Source: Azospirillum fermentarium (GTDB lineage Bacteria > Pseudomonadota > Alphaproteobacteria > Azospirillales > Azospirillaceae). Taken from it: a stretch of DNA of 64,000 nt. The notes beneath the pieces are model-generated. The model was not told the origin of the DNA. It was given only the letters and a program-made list of their open reading frames with translations, and made no database searches. The translations under genes and the position numbers were made by a program. This document shows positions 1 to 9,105 of this stretch, in pieces (positions within the stretch are counted from its first letter, which is position 1; every line of letters starts with the position of its first letter). The DNA is taken from assembly GCF_025961205.1 (NCBI RefSeq), contig NZ_JAOQNH010000001.1:1202001-1266000 (forward strand), in the 5' to 3' direction.

Positions 1-1104
1 GGTGGGGCGTTTGAACCGGGGCCGGTCGATCCCGCCACACCTTTTCTGATCGGTTTCACCTCGGGCACCACCGGGCGGCCCAAGGCGTTCATCCGCGATC
101 AGGCGTCGTGGTTCGCCACCCTGGACGCCAGCCGGGTGGAATTCGCCATCAATGCCGATGACGGCGTGCTGGTGCCGGGGCCGCTTGTCCATGGGCTTGG
201 CCTCTATGGCGCGGTGGAGGCGCTGTGCGCCGGCGCCTCGGTTCATCTTCTGGAGAGCTTCGACGCCGCTGCGGCGTTGGACGCCATGGCGCGGCACGGG
301 CTGACCACCCTGGTGGCGGTACCGACCATGCTGGTGAAGGTCCTGGAGACGGCGGCGGCGCGTGGCGCGGTGCTTCCGGCCATGCGCCGGGTGATCTCCT
401 CCGGCGCCAAGCTGTCGCCGCTGGTGCACGAGCGGCTGGCCGGTGCTTTCCCCAACGCCGGGGTGTTCGAATACTACGGCGCGTCGGAACTCAGCTTCGT
501 CAGCGTCATGGCGTCCCGTGAGGGCGGGCCGGCGGACAGCGTGGGCCGCCCCTTCCACGGGGTGACGGTGGAACTGCGCGGCGACGGCGGCGCCCCGGTT
601 CCCATGGGAGAGGTGGGGCAGGTCTGGGTGCGCTCGGCCATGCTGTGCTCCGGCTACATTGGCGGGACCGGCGACGGGGCGGGGTTCCGCGCCGCTGACG
701 GCTGGGGCACCGTGGGTGACCGCGGGTGGTTCGACGCTGCCGGCTGGCTGCACCTGATCGGGCGCGAAGGCGACATGCTGATTTCCGGCGGCCTCAACAT
801 CTACCCCGCCGAGGTGGAGGCGGTGCTGCGCGCCCACCCGCTGGTGGCCGAGGCGGTGGTCACCGGCCTTCCCGATCCCCTGTGGGGCGATGTGGTGACG
901 GCGGTGCTGTGGTGGCGTGGACCTGAGCGGGCCGGCGCCGAGGCCCTGCGCGCCTGGGTCCGCGAACGGTTGGAGGCATACAAGACCCCCCGCCTCCTGT
1001 TCGCCGCCGCCGACACCCCCCTGACCGGCAGCGGCAAGATCGCCCGCGCGGTGGTCCGCGGCTGGGCGCAGGACGGCTCGCCCCTGTTGTCGGAGATCGT
1101 GTGA
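1..1104 (+). CDS. AMP-dependent acyl-CoA synthetase/ligase, 5'-truncated by window edge
   Basis: This is the C-terminal portion of an ANL-superfamily adenylating enzyme, which activates a carboxylic acid with ATP and loads it onto CoA. The frame is open from base 1. It carries the P-loop motif FTSGTTGRPK at the very start, the YYGASE motif, the GDRGWFD hinge region, GLNIYPAEVE, and the C-terminal catalytic lysine motif LTGSGKIAR. The N-terminus lies outside the window. The stop overlaps the next gene's ATG by one base (TGATG), so it is translationally coupled to the thiolase. Together they suggest acyl-CoA formation and cleavage or condensation; the substrate cannot be read from the sequence. 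Confidence 0.88.
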   Translation, partial: GGAFEPGPVDPATPFLIGFTSGTTGRPKAFIRDQASWFATLDASRVEFAINADDGVLVPGPLVHGLGLYGAVEALCAGASVHLLESFDAAAALDAMARHGLTTLVAVPTMLVKVLETAAARGAVLPAMRRVISSGAKLSPLVHERLAGAFPNAGVFEYYGASELSFVSVMASREGGPADSVGRPFHGVTVELRGDGGAPVPMGEVGQVWVRSAMLCSGYIGGTGDGAGFRAADGWGTVGDRGWFDAAGWLHLIGREGDMLISGGLNIYPAEVEAVLRAHPLVAEAVVTGLPDPLWGDVVTAVLWWRGPERAGAEALRAWVRERLEAYKTPRLLFAAADTPLTGSGKIARAVVRGWAQDGSPLLSEIV

Positions 1105-2261
1105 TGCCGCGCGCGGTGATCGTGGCGGCCCGCCGCACCCCCATCGGGCGCATCGGCGGGGTGCTGCGGGGGCTGCCGGTGGAGGATCTGGCGGCCCCGG
1201 TGATCCGCGCCGTCCTGGCCGACGCCCGCCTGGACGGTGCGGCGGTGGACGAGGTGATCCTGGGCAACGCCGTCGGTCCCGGCGGCAACGTCGCCCGCCT
1301 GTCGGCGCTGGCCGCCGGGCTGCCGGTATCGGTGCCCGGCGTCACCGTTGACCGCCAGTGCGGATCGGGGCTGGAGGCGATCAACCACGCCGCCCGCCTG
1401 ATCGAATCCGGCGCCTGCACCGTCTGTCTGGCCGGCGGGGTGGAGAGCACCAGCACCGCCCCCTGGCGCATGGCCCGGCCCGACGGCCCCCATGGCCTGC
1501 CGCGCCCCTACGCCCGCGCCCGCTTCGCCCCCGACGCGGTGGGCGACCCCGACATGGGCGTGGCGGCGGAAAACGTCGCCGACGCCTTCGCCATCACCCG
1601 CGACCGTCAGGACGCCTATGCCCTGACCAGCCACCGCCGGGCGGTGGCGGCCCAGGCCGCCGGGCGCTTCACCCGCGAGATCGTGCCCCTGGTCCTGGCC
1701 GATGGCCGCACCGTGGACCGCGACGAATGCCCCCGTCCCGACACCTCCCTGGACAAGCTGGCCCGCCTGAAGCCGGTCTTCCGCGACGGCGGCACGGTGA
1801 CGGCGGGCAACGCCTGCCCGGTCAACGACGGGGCCGCGGTGGTGGCGCTGGTGTCGGAGGAGCGGTTCCGCAGCCTGGGCCTGTCCCGCGGCCTTGTGGT
1901 GGTGGACTCATCGTCGGCTGGGGTAGAACCGGCCTTGCTGGGCACCGGCCCGATCCCGGCGGTGCGCAAGCTGCTGGCCCGCACCCCCTCCCTGCGGCTG
2001 GCGGATCTGGCCCAGGTGGAATTCAACGAGGCGTTCGCGTCCCAGGTTCTGGCCTGTCTCGACACGCTGGGGCTGGACCCGGCGCGGGTGTGCCCCCATG
2101 GCGGCGCGCTGGCGCTGGGGCACCCCTATGGCGCGTCGGGGGCGGTGCTGATGACCCGCCTGTTCACCGACCTTGCCCCCGGCGCGCAGGGGCTTGCGAC
2201 GCTGGGCATCGGCGGCGGGCTGGGTCTGGCCACGCTGGTGGAGGCGGTGGGGGAAGGGTGA
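1104..2261 (+). CDS. Thiolase family protein (acetyl-CoA acetyltransferase-like) lacking the second catalytic Cys
   Basis: The protein has 385 aa, the normal length for type II thiolases. The nucleophile motif DRQCGSGLEA puts the acyl-accepting Cys near residue 86, NEAFASQ is present, and GHPYGAS supplies the His near 340. The C-terminal motif, normally C-x-G-G-G, reads TLGIGGGLG: the acid/base Cys is Gly near 368 (codon GGC at 2205-2207). An ATG at 1104 overlapping the upstream stop is preferred to the GTG at 1101. Family membership is clear, but loss of that Cys makes standard thiolysis or Claisen activity doubtful. It may be specialised, condensing-only or decaying. It is in an operon with the upstream ligase. 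Confidence 0.85.
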   Translation: MPRAVIVAARRTPIGRIGGVLRGLPVEDLAAPVIRAVLADARLDGAAVDEVILGNAVGPGGNVARLSALAAGLPVSVPGVTVDRQCGSGLEAINHAARLIESGACTVCLAGGVESTSTAPWRMARPDGPHGLPRPYARARFAPDAVGDPDMGVAAENVADAFAITRDRQDAYALTSHRRAVAAQAAGRFTREIVPLVLADGRTVDRDECPRPDTSLDKLARLKPVFRDGGTVTAGNACPVNDGAAVVALVSEERFRSLGLSRGLVVVDSSSAGVEPALLGTGPIPAVRKLLARTPSLRLADLAQVEFNEAFASQVLACLDTLGLDPARVCPHGGALALGHPYGASGAVLMTRLFTDLAPGAQGLATLGIGGGLGLATLVEAVGEG

Positions 2262-2273
2262 TCCGCCGGCCCG

Positions 2274-2535
2274 TCAGGCTCCGCGGAGGAGGCGCTTGCC
2301 GAAGCGCAGCGGACGCCCGTCGATGCAGACCAGGCCGGCGGCGATCAGCGCCATGCCCGCCCCGTGCTGCAGCGTGTGGGCCTCCAGCACGCCGAACAGC
2401 GGGGTGGTGGGGTTGAGGATGGCGACAAGGCCGCTGGGCGATCTGCGTCTGCCCCCACACGATCAGGCAGAAGGGGATCACGTTGTTGAGCAGCCCGATG
2501 CCGAAGAACGCCCGCCATACCCGGCCCGTCCGGGG
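2274..2535 (-). pseudogene. EamA/DMT-family transporter remnant
   Basis: On the minus strand, WRAFFGIGLLNNVIPF followed by CLIVWGQTQIA is a typical EamA drug/metabolite transporter segment. After QIA the frame shifts by one: the continuation GLVAILNPTTPLFGVLEAHT lies in another frame and then jumps to GMALIAAGLVCIDGRPLR, the family's usual C-terminal helix and tail, ending at a TGA at 2274-2276. The N-terminal half and most of the second EamA repeat are missing. The gene therefore has a 5' deletion, a frameshift and an internal deletion, and is not functional. It points away from the LysR fragment on its right. Confidence 0.75.
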
Positions 2536-2757
2536 CAGGACCGGCTGACCGTTGCCTGCACGCCGGGGTTCGCCGTGCAGTGGCTGGTCCCCCGTCCGGG
2601 CCGGTTCGAGGCGGCCAACCCCGGCGTCGATGTGCGCATCAGCGCGTCCAACCGCCTGTGCGATTTCGTGCGGGACGGCATTGATCTGGCGATCCGCCAC
2701 GGGATCGGCCCGCACGAGGGGCTGGTGGGGGAACGGCTGATCGGTGACGATCTGGTG
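2535..2757 (+). pseudogene. LysR-family regulator remnant (effector-binding domain fragment)
   Basis: The plus-strand frame reads DRLTVACTPGFAVQWLVPRP, then GVDVRISASNRLCDFVRDGI and DLAIRHGIGP. This is the start of the substrate-binding domain of GcvA-like LysR regulators. The helix-turn-helix N-terminus is absent, there is no plausible start codon, and similarity fades after GERLIGDDLVP. It abuts the EamA remnant head to head, as expected if an original divergent lysR/eamA pair lost both 5' ends and the shared promoter in one deletion near 2535. Confidence 0.72.
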
Positions 2758-2810
2758 CCGGAAGCCATGGACCGGCCCGCCGTGGCGGCCTTCCGGTCCA
2801 TGGCTTCCGG
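2758..2810. repeat. Perfect 18-bp inverted repeat (hairpin)
   Basis: The arms CCGGAAGCCATGGACCGG (2758-2775) and CCGGTCCATGGCTTCCGG (2793-2810) are exact reverse complements around a 17-nt loop. The hairpin sits just beyond the LysR remnant and 16 bp from the end of the convergent aminotransferase gene. It could act as a terminator-like structure, though there is no clear T-run, or be a product of the rearrangement that made the scar. Confidence 0.8.
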
Positions 2811-2825
2811 CCGAGAGCGGGGCGG

Positions 2826-4145
2826 TCAGGCCACCTCCCCCAGAACCTCCCCGATCACCCCCGCCATTTCGCCGATCTGCCCCTCTTCCACGATCAGCGG
2901 CGGCGACAGGGCGATGATGTCGCCGGTCACGCGGATCAGCAGGCCGCGTTCGAAGCAGCGCACGAACACCTCGTACGCCCGCTTGCCCGGCCCGTCGGCC
3001 CGCGGGGCCAGTTCGATGGCGCCCACCAGCCCGATGCTGCGGGTGTCGGTGACGTGGGGGTGGCCGGCCAGACCGTGGATGGCGTCGGCCCACCGGGTTT
3101 CCAGCGTGCGGGCGCGCTCGAACAGCCCTTCGGCGGCATAGACGTCCAGGGTGGCTTCCGCCGCGGCGCAGGCCAGCGGGTGGGCGGAATAGGTGTAGCC
3201 GTGGAACAGCTCGATCACATGGTCCGGCCCGGTCATCAGCGCATCGTGAACGTGGCGGCGGGCGAACACCGCCCCCATCGGCACGGTGCCGTTGGTGATG
3301 CCCTTGGCCGTGGTCACCAGATCGGGCACCACCCCGAACCGCTCCACCCCGAACGAGGCACCCAGGCGGCCGAAGCCCGTGATCACCTCGTCGAAGATCA
3401 GCAGGATGCCGTGCTTGGCGGTGATCTCCCGCAGCCGTTCCAGATAGCCCACCGGCGGTAGCAGCACGCCGGTCGATCCCGCCACCGGCTCCACGATCAC
3501 CGCGGCGATGGTGTCGGGGCCGTGCAGCGCCACCAGCCGCTCCAGATCCTCGGCCAGATGGGCGCCCCAGGCCGGCTGCCCGCGGGTGTGGGGCTGGTGC
3601 TCGCGGCTGTAGGTGTGGGGCAGGTGGTCCACCCCGGCCAGCAGCGGGCCGAAGGTGCGGCGGTTGGACACGATGCCCCCCACCGAGATCCCGCCGAAGC
3701 CCACGCCGTGATAGCCCCGTTCGCGCCCGATCAGCCGGGTCCGCTGCCCCTCGCCGCGGGCGCGGTGATAGGCCAGCGCGATCTTCAGCGCCGTGTCCAC
3801 CGATTCCGACCCGGAATTGGTGAAGAACACATGGTCCAGATCCCCCGGCATCAGCGCCGCCAGCCGCGAGGCCAGGGCAAAGGCCCGCGGGTGCCCCATC
3901 TGGAAGGTGGGGGCGAAGTCCAGCTCCGCCGCCTGTTCCTGGATGGCCCGCACGATGGGCGCGCGGGCGTGGCCGGCGTTGCAGCACCACAGGCCCGCGG
4001 TGCCGTCGAGAATCCGCCGCCCGTCGTGGCTGGTGTAGTGCATGTCCTGCGCCGAGGCCAGCAGGCGCGGGGCCGCCTTGAACTGCCGGTTGGCCGTGAA
4101 CGGCATCCAGAAGGCCGAAAGATCGTTGGGGGTGCTGACCGTCAT
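2826..4145 (-). CDS. Class III aminotransferase (omega-amino acid:pyruvate transaminase family)
   Basis: The protein has 439 aa, full length for the beta-alanine/omega-amino acid:pyruvate transaminase group. These PLP enzymes move an amino group from an omega-amine to pyruvate or a related keto acid. Visible motifs are the N-terminal FWMPFTANR typical of that group, TNSGSES (PLP phosphate contact, about 109-115), FDEVITGFGR with the PLP-N1 Asp near 252, and TTAKGITNG with the Schiff-base Lys near 281. The ATG at 4145 is preceded by a GAGGAAG ribosome-binding site. It stands alone and runs convergently into the remnant region. The exact substrate is not determined. Confidence 0.85.
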   Translation of the reverse strand: MTVSTPNDLSAFWMPFTANRQFKAAPRLLASAQDMHYTSHDGRRILDGTAGLWCCNAGHARAPIVRAIQEQAAELDFAPTFQMGHPRAFALASRLAALMPGDLDHVFFTNSGSESVDTALKIALAYHRARGEGQRTRLIGRERGYHGVGFGGISVGGIVSNRRTFGPLLAGVDHLPHTYSREHQPHTRGQPAWGAHLAEDLERLVALHGPDTIAAVIVEPVAGSTGVLLPPVGYLERLREITAKHGILLIFDEVITGFGRLGASFGVERFGVVPDLVTTAKGITNGTVPMGAVFARRHVHDALMTGPDHVIELFHGYTYSAHPLACAAAEATLDVYAAEGLFERARTLETRWADAIHGLAGHPHVTDTRSIGLVGAIELAPRADGPGKRAYEVFVRCFERGLLIRVTGDIIALSPPLIVEEGQIGEMAGVIGEVLGEVA

Positions 4146-4337
4146 GATCGCTTCCTCGTTCCCTTCCCTGGTAAAGCGGGGCCAGTGCCTTGATGGGCGG
4201 CGCTTTTTTGTCCCCGGTCACACGCTTGTATCCGTGTTCTTATCTTTGACAGCATAGCTGCGGTTCAGCCCGCCCCACAACCGCCCGTCGCGGGGGGACG
4301 GGTGTTCCGCACGATGATTGGCCGGCAGGGAACGGGG

Positions 4338-5009
4338 ATGCACAGGATCGGGTCGGGGGCCGCGGCGGCGGCCGTTCTGTGCGGCGGCGCCATCGCCTGC
4401 GCCACCATCCTCTGCGCCGCCCTTGCCGGCCCCCGTCCCGCGGCGGCCCAGGCCGTGCGGGTGGACACCGTGAGCGGCTGGGTGGTGGTCTGCCAGGGGG
4501 AGGAACCGATCCGCCGCTGCTCCGCCGCCCGCCCCGCCCCCTTTTCCGACGCCCAGGGGCGGGAGCACACGGTCACCTTCAACCTGATGCGCGACGGGGG
4601 ATGCACCACCCTGACGGGCGTGTTCGACCAGCCCATCGACCCGAACCGCCCGGTGTGGCTGGTGGTGGACGGCGGCCCACGGCTGGAGTTCTCCGCCGTC
4701 CCGGCGGGGGAGGGGGCGGACTTCCAGCGTTTCCTGACCCGTGCCGGCGGCGGCCCCGCACCATCCGGCACGGGCGTTGCCCCGCCCGGCATGGTGAAGG
4801 AGACGCGGCGGGTCGGCATCACCTGCGCCGGCATGCGCGGGCTGCTGCCGCGTCTGGCCGCCGGATCGGCCCTGCACCTGGAATTCAGCCCCGCCGGCAT
4901 GGGGCGGCGGGTGCAGCCTTATCACTGGCCGGCGCTGTCCGCCCGGGCGGTGGACGTGCCGCTGTCCGACGTGCTGGCCCGGCTGACCCGTCATCTGCAA
5001 ACGCCCTGA
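4338..5009 (+). CDS. Putative secreted/periplasmic protein, unknown function
   Basis: The protein has 223 aa from the ATG at 4338. This start is chosen because it gives a clean signal peptide: a basic MHR start, an Ala/Leu-rich core and an AAAQA cleavage site near residue 37. Upstream in-frame starts at 4302 (GTG) and 4314 (ATG) would only lengthen the signal. The mature part has paired cysteines (WVVVCQGEE, RRCSAARP, GGCTTL, ITCAGM). The SGWVVVCQ...RRCS segment faintly recalls the invasion-associated locus B (IalB) fold, where disulphides stabilise a beta domain; that is only a hint. It ends convergently with the small Cys-rich gene. Confidence 0.6.
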   Translation: MHRIGSGAAAAAVLCGGAIACATILCAALAGPRPAAAQAVRVDTVSGWVVVCQGEEPIRRCSAARPAPFSDAQGREHTVTFNLMRDGGCTTLTGVFDQPIDPNRPVWLVVDGGPRLEFSAVPAGEGADFQRFLTRAGGGPAPSGTGVAPPGMVKETRRVGITCAGMRGLLPRLAAGSALHLEFSPAGMGRRVQPYHWPALSARAVDVPLSDVLARLTRHLQTP

Positions 5010-5012
5010 CGG

Positions 5013-5042
5013 AAAAAGGGCGTCCCGCACCGGAACGCCCCC
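5013..5042 (-). terminator. Rho-independent terminator for the small Cys-rich gene
   Basis: Read on the minus strand, a GGGCGTTCC stem pairs with GGGACGCCC (one wobble) and is followed by TTTTTCC. It lies 26 bases past the stop of the minus-strand gene at 5069 and just after the end of the convergent plus-strand gene. Confidence 0.7.
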
Positions 5043-5068
5043 TGGTCCATAACCGGGATGAGGCCGGG

Positions 5069-5269
5069 TCAGAACCCGGACGCCTGCCGGATCATGCGGT
5101 TGCCGCAGCCCCCCGCCCACGCGGCCATGCTGGGGTCAAGCGCCGCCCATGTGCGCCGCCGTACCGCGATCTGGCGGCGGCAGTCCTGGGAACAGTAAAG
5201 CGGTGCCGGCCCGCGCCGGGATGCACGCTTGAACGGACGCCCGCAACAGGCGCAATAGAGGGTATCCAT
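5069..5269 (-). CDS. Small Cys-rich zinc-finger-like protein
   Basis: The protein has 66 aa and a strong ribosome-binding site (GGGAGGAG) just before the ATG at 5269. The N-terminus YCACCGRPF and a second knuckle LYCSQDCRRQ give a C-x2-C...C-x3-C pattern typical of small FCS/MYM-like zinc-binding proteins. The segment between is rich in Arg, as is the stretch after it. No enzymatic domain is visible. It is monocistronic with its own terminator; its role is unknown, perhaps nucleic-acid or protein binding. Confidence 0.62.
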   Translation of the reverse strand: MDTLYCACCGRPFKRASRRGPAPLYCSQDCRRQIAVRRRTWAALDPSMAAWAGGCGNRMIRQASGF

Positions 5270-5713
5270 GGACTCCTCCCGGATGTGTGATCCGAATTCG
5301 TCTTTGTTGCTCTTCTTTCCGGCGCCGATCCTGAATCGAAAGACCGGCGCCTGACCAGACCGGAAAAAGTTATATGGCCGGAGAGAAGAGGAATAAATCT
5401 GTACCGATGGTGACTCACCTATTGGGGAAGTCCAAGGGTTTACGGAAAAAATCAGCGTCTGCGCGTCATTCTGACGCAATAATTTCTGGCGCAGTGCCAG
5501 AAAAAATGGTGCGGAGCCGAACCCGTTTTTGCAGTTGCTCAGTATTTCTCGCCACAACTATACTTCGTGCTTATGCCGTCCGGTTCGGAAATCGGTGCTT
5601 CGCCCATTGGCATAGGCGCGCAGGATCCCTATTTCCCCCTGACGCCGGGGATCACGTGCCGACGGCCAGCCTTCCCCATTCCCGCCGCCTTGAGACACGA
5701 GGAACCTTCAGCC
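5270..5713. other. 444-base intergenic region upstream of nhaA
   Basis: No gene is supported here. The left part is AT-richer than its neighbours and contains two small hairpins: GCGTCA/TGACGC around 5463-5477 and TTTCTGGC/GCCAGAAA (5483-5503). The last 130 bases before nhaA can fold locally (for example GATCCC/GGGATC and CGCC/GGCG pairs around 5600-5655). A structured nhaA leader is therefore possible, but I cannot assign it to a known motif. Confidence 0.5.
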
Positions 5714-6925
<1,212 letters not shown>

Positions 6926-7004
6926 CCGGGATACCCGGCCCAGGAACATCGGGGCACCCTGCGGGGTTGTTCCTAGCGCAACCGTTCGAACGAGGCATCG
7001 TCCC

Positions 7005-7166
7005 ATGGACCTGATCCGCATCATCCTGGCCGTCCTGCTGCCGCCGTTGGGCGTGTTCATGCAGGTGGGATTCGGCCTGCACTTCTGGATCAACATCCTG
7101 CTGACGCTGCTGGGTTATTTTCCCGGCATCGTCCACGCCATCTATGTCATCGTGAAATACAAGTGA
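7005..7166 (+). CDS. YqaE/Pmp3 family small membrane protein
   Basis: The protein has 53 aa and two transmembrane helices. The signature LPPLGVFMQVG in helix 1 and the INILLTLLGYFPGIVHAIYV segment mark the Pmp3/YqaE family (UPF0057), small stress-linked inner-membrane proteins. In yeast and plants, Pmp3 homologues affect membrane potential and salt tolerance. Its place directly after nhaA fits a shared role in ion or osmotic stress, but that is inference. A CGAGG ribosome-binding site precedes the ATG at 7005. Confidence 0.88.
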   Translation: MDLIRIILAVLLPPLGVFMQVGFGLHFWINILLTLLGYFPGIVHAIYVIVKYK

Positions 7167-7213
7167 CCCCCGCGCGGGCGAAGGGCGGCCATGCGGCTTG
7201 ACTCCGGGCGGGG

Positions 7214-7227
7214 TTGACGTGGATCAA
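7214..7227 (+). promoter_or_regulatory. FNR/FixK-type box upstream of hemN
   Basis: TTGAC-GTGG-ATCAA matches the FNR/FixK/Anr consensus TTGAY-N4-ATCAA in every defined position and is 36 bases before the hemN ATG. Anaerobic activation of hemN by this regulator class is well established in proteobacteria. Confidence 0.8.
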
Positions 7228-7262
7228 GGCTTCTTTCCGCATCCCTCTGCACTGTGGCGTCC

Positions 7263-8669
7263 ATGACCGTGATCGCTCCCCCTGCTTCGTGCTCTCCGGC
7301 TGCCGGTTTCGACGGGCTGGACGCCGCCCTTCTCGCCAAGTACGACGGCCTGCGCGTGCCGCGCTACACCAGCTATCCCACCGCGCCCCATTTCGGGCCG
7401 GCGGTGGGGCCGGACCAGTACGCCGGCTGGCTGGCGCAGTTGGACCCGGAACGGGCGGGGTCGCTGTACCTGCACGTGCCGTTCTGCAAGGCCATGTGCT
7501 GGTATTGCGGCTGCCACACCAAGATCGTGGCCCGCTATGACCCGATCGCCGAGTACCTGGGGCACCTGCGCCGCGAGGTCGGCATGGTGGCCGACACCAT
7601 TCCGGGCCGGCTGAAGATCCGCCACATCCATTTCGGCGGCGGCACGCCGACCATGATGGCGCCCGCCGATTTCGAATCCCTGATCGCGCTGCTGCGCCAG
7701 CGGTTCGACGTGCTGCCCGACGCCGAGATCGCGGTGGAGATCGACCCCCGCACCCTGACCGAAGCCATGGCCCAGGCGCTGGGCCGGGCCGGCGTCAACC
7801 GCGCCTCGCTGGGCGTGCAGGATTTCGACGAGGGCGTGCAGAAGGCGGTCAACCGCCTCCAGCCCCTGGCGATGACCGAGCGGGCGGTGGGCTGGCTGCG
7901 GGCCAACGGTATCAAGGCCATCAACCTGGACCTGATGTACGGGCTGCCGCTGCAAACGGTGGACAGCGTGGCGCGGTCGGCGGAAATCGCGCTGGGCCTC
8001 GATCCCGCGCGGCTGGCGGTGTTCGGCTATGCCCACGTGCCGTGGATGAAGAGCCACCAGAAAAAGATCGACGAATCCGCCCTGGCCGACAGCCTGGGCC
8101 GCTGGCGCCAGTTCTCGGCCATCGCGTCGGTTCTGGGGGCGGGCGGCTACCGCCTGATCGGGCTGGACCACTTCGCCCGGCCCGAGGACGAGCTGTCGGT
8201 CATGCAGGCGGCGGGCAAGCTGCACCGCAATTTCCAGGGCTACACCACCGATGACGCGGAGGTGCTGCTGGGCTTCGGCGCCTCGTCCATCGGCGAGCTG
8301 CCGCAGGGCTACATCCAGAACGCCGTTCCCTTCGACCAGTATGCCCAGGCCATCGAGGCCGGGCGCTTCGCCATCGCCAAGGGCTATGCCCTGGCCGGCG
8401 ATGACCGGGTGCGCCGCGCGGCCATCGTGCGGCTGATGTGCGATTTGTCGGTGGACGTCGGCGCGGTCGCCACGGCCCACGGCTACGACGCCGGCTTCTT
8501 CGACGCCGAACTGGCGGGCATGGGGGATCTGGTGGCCGACGGGGTGGCGGCGGTGGACGGGCGGCGGGTGACCGTGCCCGACAGTGCCCAGCCGCTGATG
8601 CGCATCGTCGCCGCGCGTTTCGATACCTATCTGTCCACCGGCGCCGGGCGGCACAGCCGGGCGGTGTGA
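7263..8669 (+). CDS. hemN: Oxygen-independent coproporphyrinogen III oxidase HemN
   Basis: The protein has 468 aa, full length. This radical-SAM enzyme decarboxylates coproporphyrinogen III to protoporphyrinogen IX without oxygen. The N-terminal YTSYPTAPHF motif, the 4Fe-4S motif C-K-A-M-C-W-Y-C (Cys near 75, 79 and 82, plus the following Cys 84), HFGGGTPTMM and GVQDFDEGVQ are all present. The tail is the HemN C-terminal domain rather than the shorter HemW type. The ATG at 7263 is chosen; an in-frame GTG at 7254 is possible. The upstream FNR-type box implies induction at low oxygen. It converges with the interrupted gene at 8752-9105. Confidence 0.95.
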   Translation: MTVIAPPASCSPAAGFDGLDAALLAKYDGLRVPRYTSYPTAPHFGPAVGPDQYAGWLAQLDPERAGSLYLHVPFCKAMCWYCGCHTKIVARYDPIAEYLGHLRREVGMVADTIPGRLKIRHIHFGGGTPTMMAPADFESLIALLRQRFDVLPDAEIAVEIDPRTLTEAMAQALGRAGVNRASLGVQDFDEGVQKAVNRLQPLAMTERAVGWLRANGIKAINLDLMYGLPLQTVDSVARSAEIALGLDPARLAVFGYAHVPWMKSHQKKIDESALADSLGRWRQFSAIASVLGAGGYRLIGLDHFARPEDELSVMQAAGKLHRNFQGYTTDDAEVLLGFGASSIGELPQGYIQNAVPFDQYAQAIEAGRFAIAKGYALAGDDRVRRAAIVRLMCDLSVDVGAVATAHGYDAGFFDAELAGMGDLVADGVAAVDGRRVTVPDSAQPLMRIVAARFDTYLSTGAGRHSRAV

Positions 8670-8686
8670 CGCCGGCGAGGGGTGAA

Positions 8687-8731
8687 CCGTTCACGATGCC
8701 GGGCCCATGGGGTGAAAGGCATCGTGAACGG
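8687..8731. terminator. Bidirectional hairpin between hemN and the interrupted small gene
   Basis: The perfect 14-bp arms CCGTTCACGATGCC (8687-8700) and GGCATCGTGAACGG (8718-8731) enclose a 17-nt loop between two convergent genes. There is no strong T-run, so the terminator role is inferred from position. Confidence 0.6.
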
Positions 8732-8751
8732 GATGGCCATGCGCGCCGGCG

Positions 8752-9105
8752 TTATTTGCCGATGCTGAACGTACCGGCCTGCGCGTTGGAATGATCCGCC
8801 GTGACGGCACTCCAGGAGCCGGTGGACACCGTGCCGCCGCCCACCGTGCCGGACACGACGCCGCCCATGGCGCTCCCGACGATGTTGCCGGAATAAGCCG
8901 CCACGATGCCCTGCTTATAATTGGCGATCGCAATGCTGAGGGACGAGCCGGAACCGATCTGGCTGATGACGCCCGTAAACCCGCCATCGACGGTCAGCAG
9001 ACCGTTGGCATCCACGGTCATCGTGAACTTGTAGGCATCCTGTCCCTGCCACTATTGAGTGACAACCCATTCACCGGCAGTGACGGAAGATTGTGCATTC
9101 GACAT
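8752..9105 (-). pseudogene. Small beta-rich protein gene interrupted by an in-frame amber codon
   Basis: From an ATG at 9105, with GGGAG upstream, 17 codons (MSNAQSSVTAGEWVVTQ) run into a TAG at 9052-9054. The same frame then continues for about 99 codons (WQGQDAYKFTMTVDANG and on) to a TAA at 8752. Protein-like composition continues across the stop: GEW...TQ-[stop]-WQGQ...Y.FTMTVD reads as a single N-terminal beta strand region, followed by Gly/Ser/Thr-rich repeats. It is most simply a nonsense-mutated gene; restart at the ATG at 9021 or amber readthrough are alternatives. Function is unknown. Its own promoter-like site lies upstream. Confidence 0.68.
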
